Of a stretch of 30,476 nt of DNA, positions 29,101 to 30,476 are shown in pieces. The position numbers and the translations under genes are program-made. Source of the stretch: Utricularia gibba (Eukaryota; Streptophyta; Magnoliopsida; Lamiales; Lentibulariaceae); NCBI GenBank assembly GCA_002189035.1, contig NEEC01000166.1, positions 1 to 30,476 of the forward strand. Direction: 5' to 3'. Positions within the stretch are counted from its first letter, which is position 1, and each line of letters opens with the position of its first letter. A model generated the notes under the pieces. That model saw only the letters and a list, made by a program, of their open reading frames with translations. It did no database searches and had not been told where the DNA came from.

Positions 29101-30312
29101 TTTCGCAGCAAAATGTGAAATCATATTTTTGCCTTGTTTCTCCAATACTTCCATGTATTTTACTGTGATGGGAGGGGGCTTTCCCTTTGTCACGTCTGAG
29201 GTTACAAGAAGTGTGAGTTAGCTAGCTTACCCATGGTGCTGCAACAATCTTCAAATCAAAACTGAAAATTATTCTCACGGGACTTTCTTTATTATGATCC
29301 ACTTCCTGATAAACTTCGTTTGTATCATTCTCAGAAAATGGAAATACTCCCTGTCAATGATTTGGACGTTGCTTTACACAATTTGTCAATAAGGATGACA
29401 AAATGGCTTTCTATTCGTGTTTGCAATACAACCTTGAAGAAACTCGTGTAAGTGATGCAGTTTTAGTTCAGTTTATTGCAGTTTTCTTTTTCTCATTCTC
29501 GGTAGCTTTGGTAGCTTGATTTTTATTTTTTGTTCCAAACTTCATAGGTGCAAGTTCTCCTTTAGTACGTTAAGATAGTGGATTTCATTCATCCTGCAGA
29601 ATAAAATTGATTGGAATCCAGATGTTGATAAGTTTGAAGAGGAAGACCTTATTGTCAAAGTTGGAGAGTGCTTGGAGGTAATGACTTTTCCCTAAAAAGA
29701 TAAGAATTGCAATTTTTTTTGGACCTTCCTGATAATTTAGCCCTTGCGCCATTTCAAGTTAACGTAACTCGACGTGAATGAACCCAAAGTTTTTGGAAAA
29801 TGTTACAGTATCGAAGTGGATTTATTCCTCTGGCTGATGGCAGTGCTACCTTATTCAGCTCCTTCGTCAGCCTCTTTCAGACATGCCTTGATTTAAAATG
29901 TGATGATTTTCAGGAAAGAATCAGGAACAGAGCTCTCAAGCCACAAGATCGGCAAAGCTCTGCTCCTTGTAAACCCTCCTCAGAGGTGCCAGATTGTTAT
30001 TCTCATGAGCAGGTTCCTTGATTGCTGTTATCTAACGTATTGCATTGGATTTTTTTTTTTTTTATGATTCTAGAACATAAGGACTGTAGAAGGGGCTGGG
30101 ACTGCCAATGATTTTTTGGAGATGAGGGTGCTTCCCTGGTTCCGTTTCAGTCAGAAAGGGCACATCCCAGACTTTAATGTCCTCTCTTGACATTCCAAAA
30201 GCTGGTAAGGTTACTGGAAAGGAAGGGGTAGAGGGAGAAGAAGGGGCAAGGCCACCGAGACTCTAAAGCAAACTACCTTAGATGCCTCCTCGGGTTTCAG
30301 TCGTTCACAAAG
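26139..30312 (+). CDS. MRE11: MRE11, double-strand-break repair nuclease (18 exons seen, 3' end outside, frame broken)
   Basis: MRE11 is the Mn-dependent nuclease of the nuclear MRE11-RAD50-NBS1 complex for break sensing, resection and meiosis. Exons by homology and GT-AG sites: 26139-26276, 26340-26496, 26641-26731, 26990-27109, 27191-27259, 27327-27418, 27539-27641, 27717-27824, 27904-27966, 28032-28103, 28455-28532, 28609-28671, 28747-28801, 28943-29025, 29335-29447, 29600-29677, 29914-30012, 30074-about 30312. Phosphodiesterase motifs are [31 protein letters not shown] and WGHEHE. The MRE11 DNA-binding domain follows ([31 protein letters not shown]), then an Arg/Gly-rich stretch and KQTTLD near the end. 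The start at 26,139 gives [15 protein letters not shown]. Apparent one-base losses occur at about 26,468, 29,384, 30,109, 30,165 and 30,215. There are no nonsense substitutions, so either consensus errors or a recent pseudogene. The last exons are outside the window. Confidence 0.93.
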
Positions 30313-30476
30313 GTCTGTTTGGTTTGTGAAAATGGCCAGTTTTCTTCTTGATATCCATCAAGCCTTCCTGTTTCATGGGTTTCTTCTCAGAAAATGATTT
30401 TTCCATTTTGATATAATTATCAAAAAAGTTAAGGCAGAACCTTGTAGCTTCTAATAACTGATGCAGACTCACTGTA

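Noticed and set aside
29800-29913. Open reading before the exon that starts at 29,914, with an ATG at 29,800
   Set aside because: MRE11 homology begins right after the acceptor TTTTCAG at 29,913; the upstream part is intron that happens to be open.

Overview
The window is a piece of a flowering-plant nuclear genome, most likely a eudicot. It holds spliced genes with AT-rich GT-AG introns, Ty3/gypsy elements of the Athila and Tat lineages, a Ty1/copia element primed by initiator-Met tRNA, and a plant-type MRE11 gene. The species cannot be fixed from the sequence. No prokaryotic genes, rRNA, tRNA or CRISPR array were seen.

About 1-25,385 is a nested pile of LTR retrotransposons, most of them decayed. 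(1) An old Athila-like element (gag and protease remnants, minus strand, about 13,484-16,550) is the oldest visible layer. (2) A Tat-lineage gypsy element (minus strand, 5' LTR 12,956-13,478) lies in it between protease and where RT would follow. Its gag, PR, RT, RNase H, second RNase H and integrase remnants run from 12,900 down to 7,106, then a 3' region with a tandem duplication and an antisense (plus-strand) extra ORF. Its 3' LTR is off the left edge. (3) A second Athila-type element (151-5,490, TSD ATGAT) is inserted in that antisense ORF. It has lost its primer site, gag, PR, RT and most of integrase, but keeps a long extra ORF in the env position. (4) A truncated LTR (9,677-10,801) sits in the Tat RT, and a full-length inverted relative, a solo LTR (14,552-16,005, TSD ATTTC), sits in the old Athila gag.

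Right of this come a 1,148-bp solo LTR (17,163-18,310, TSD CCATT), a 535-bp solo LTR of the Tat family (18,972-19,506, TSD AATAC), a long imperfect inverted repeat (19,519-19,985), and a structurally complete but coding-dead Ty1/copia element (20,099-25,380, minus strand, TSD ACATA) with PBS, poly-G PPT, and gag, PR, INT, RT and RNase H remnants.

The only host gene recognised is MRE11, the nuclease of the MRE11-RAD50-NBS1 double-strand-break repair complex, on the plus strand from 26,139 to beyond the right edge. Eighteen exons can be placed by homology, all with GT-AG introns. All five phosphodiesterase motifs are present, but the frame is broken by about five apparent single-base losses (exons 2, 15 and three in exon 18) with no nonsense substitutions. 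That pattern suggests consensus errors as much as a pseudogene. I found no undescribed biological system. The most interesting points are the MRE11 frameshifts, the antisense Tat ORF split by a precise insertion, the pol-less Athila derivative that keeps its extra ORF, and four target-site duplications that resolve the nesting.
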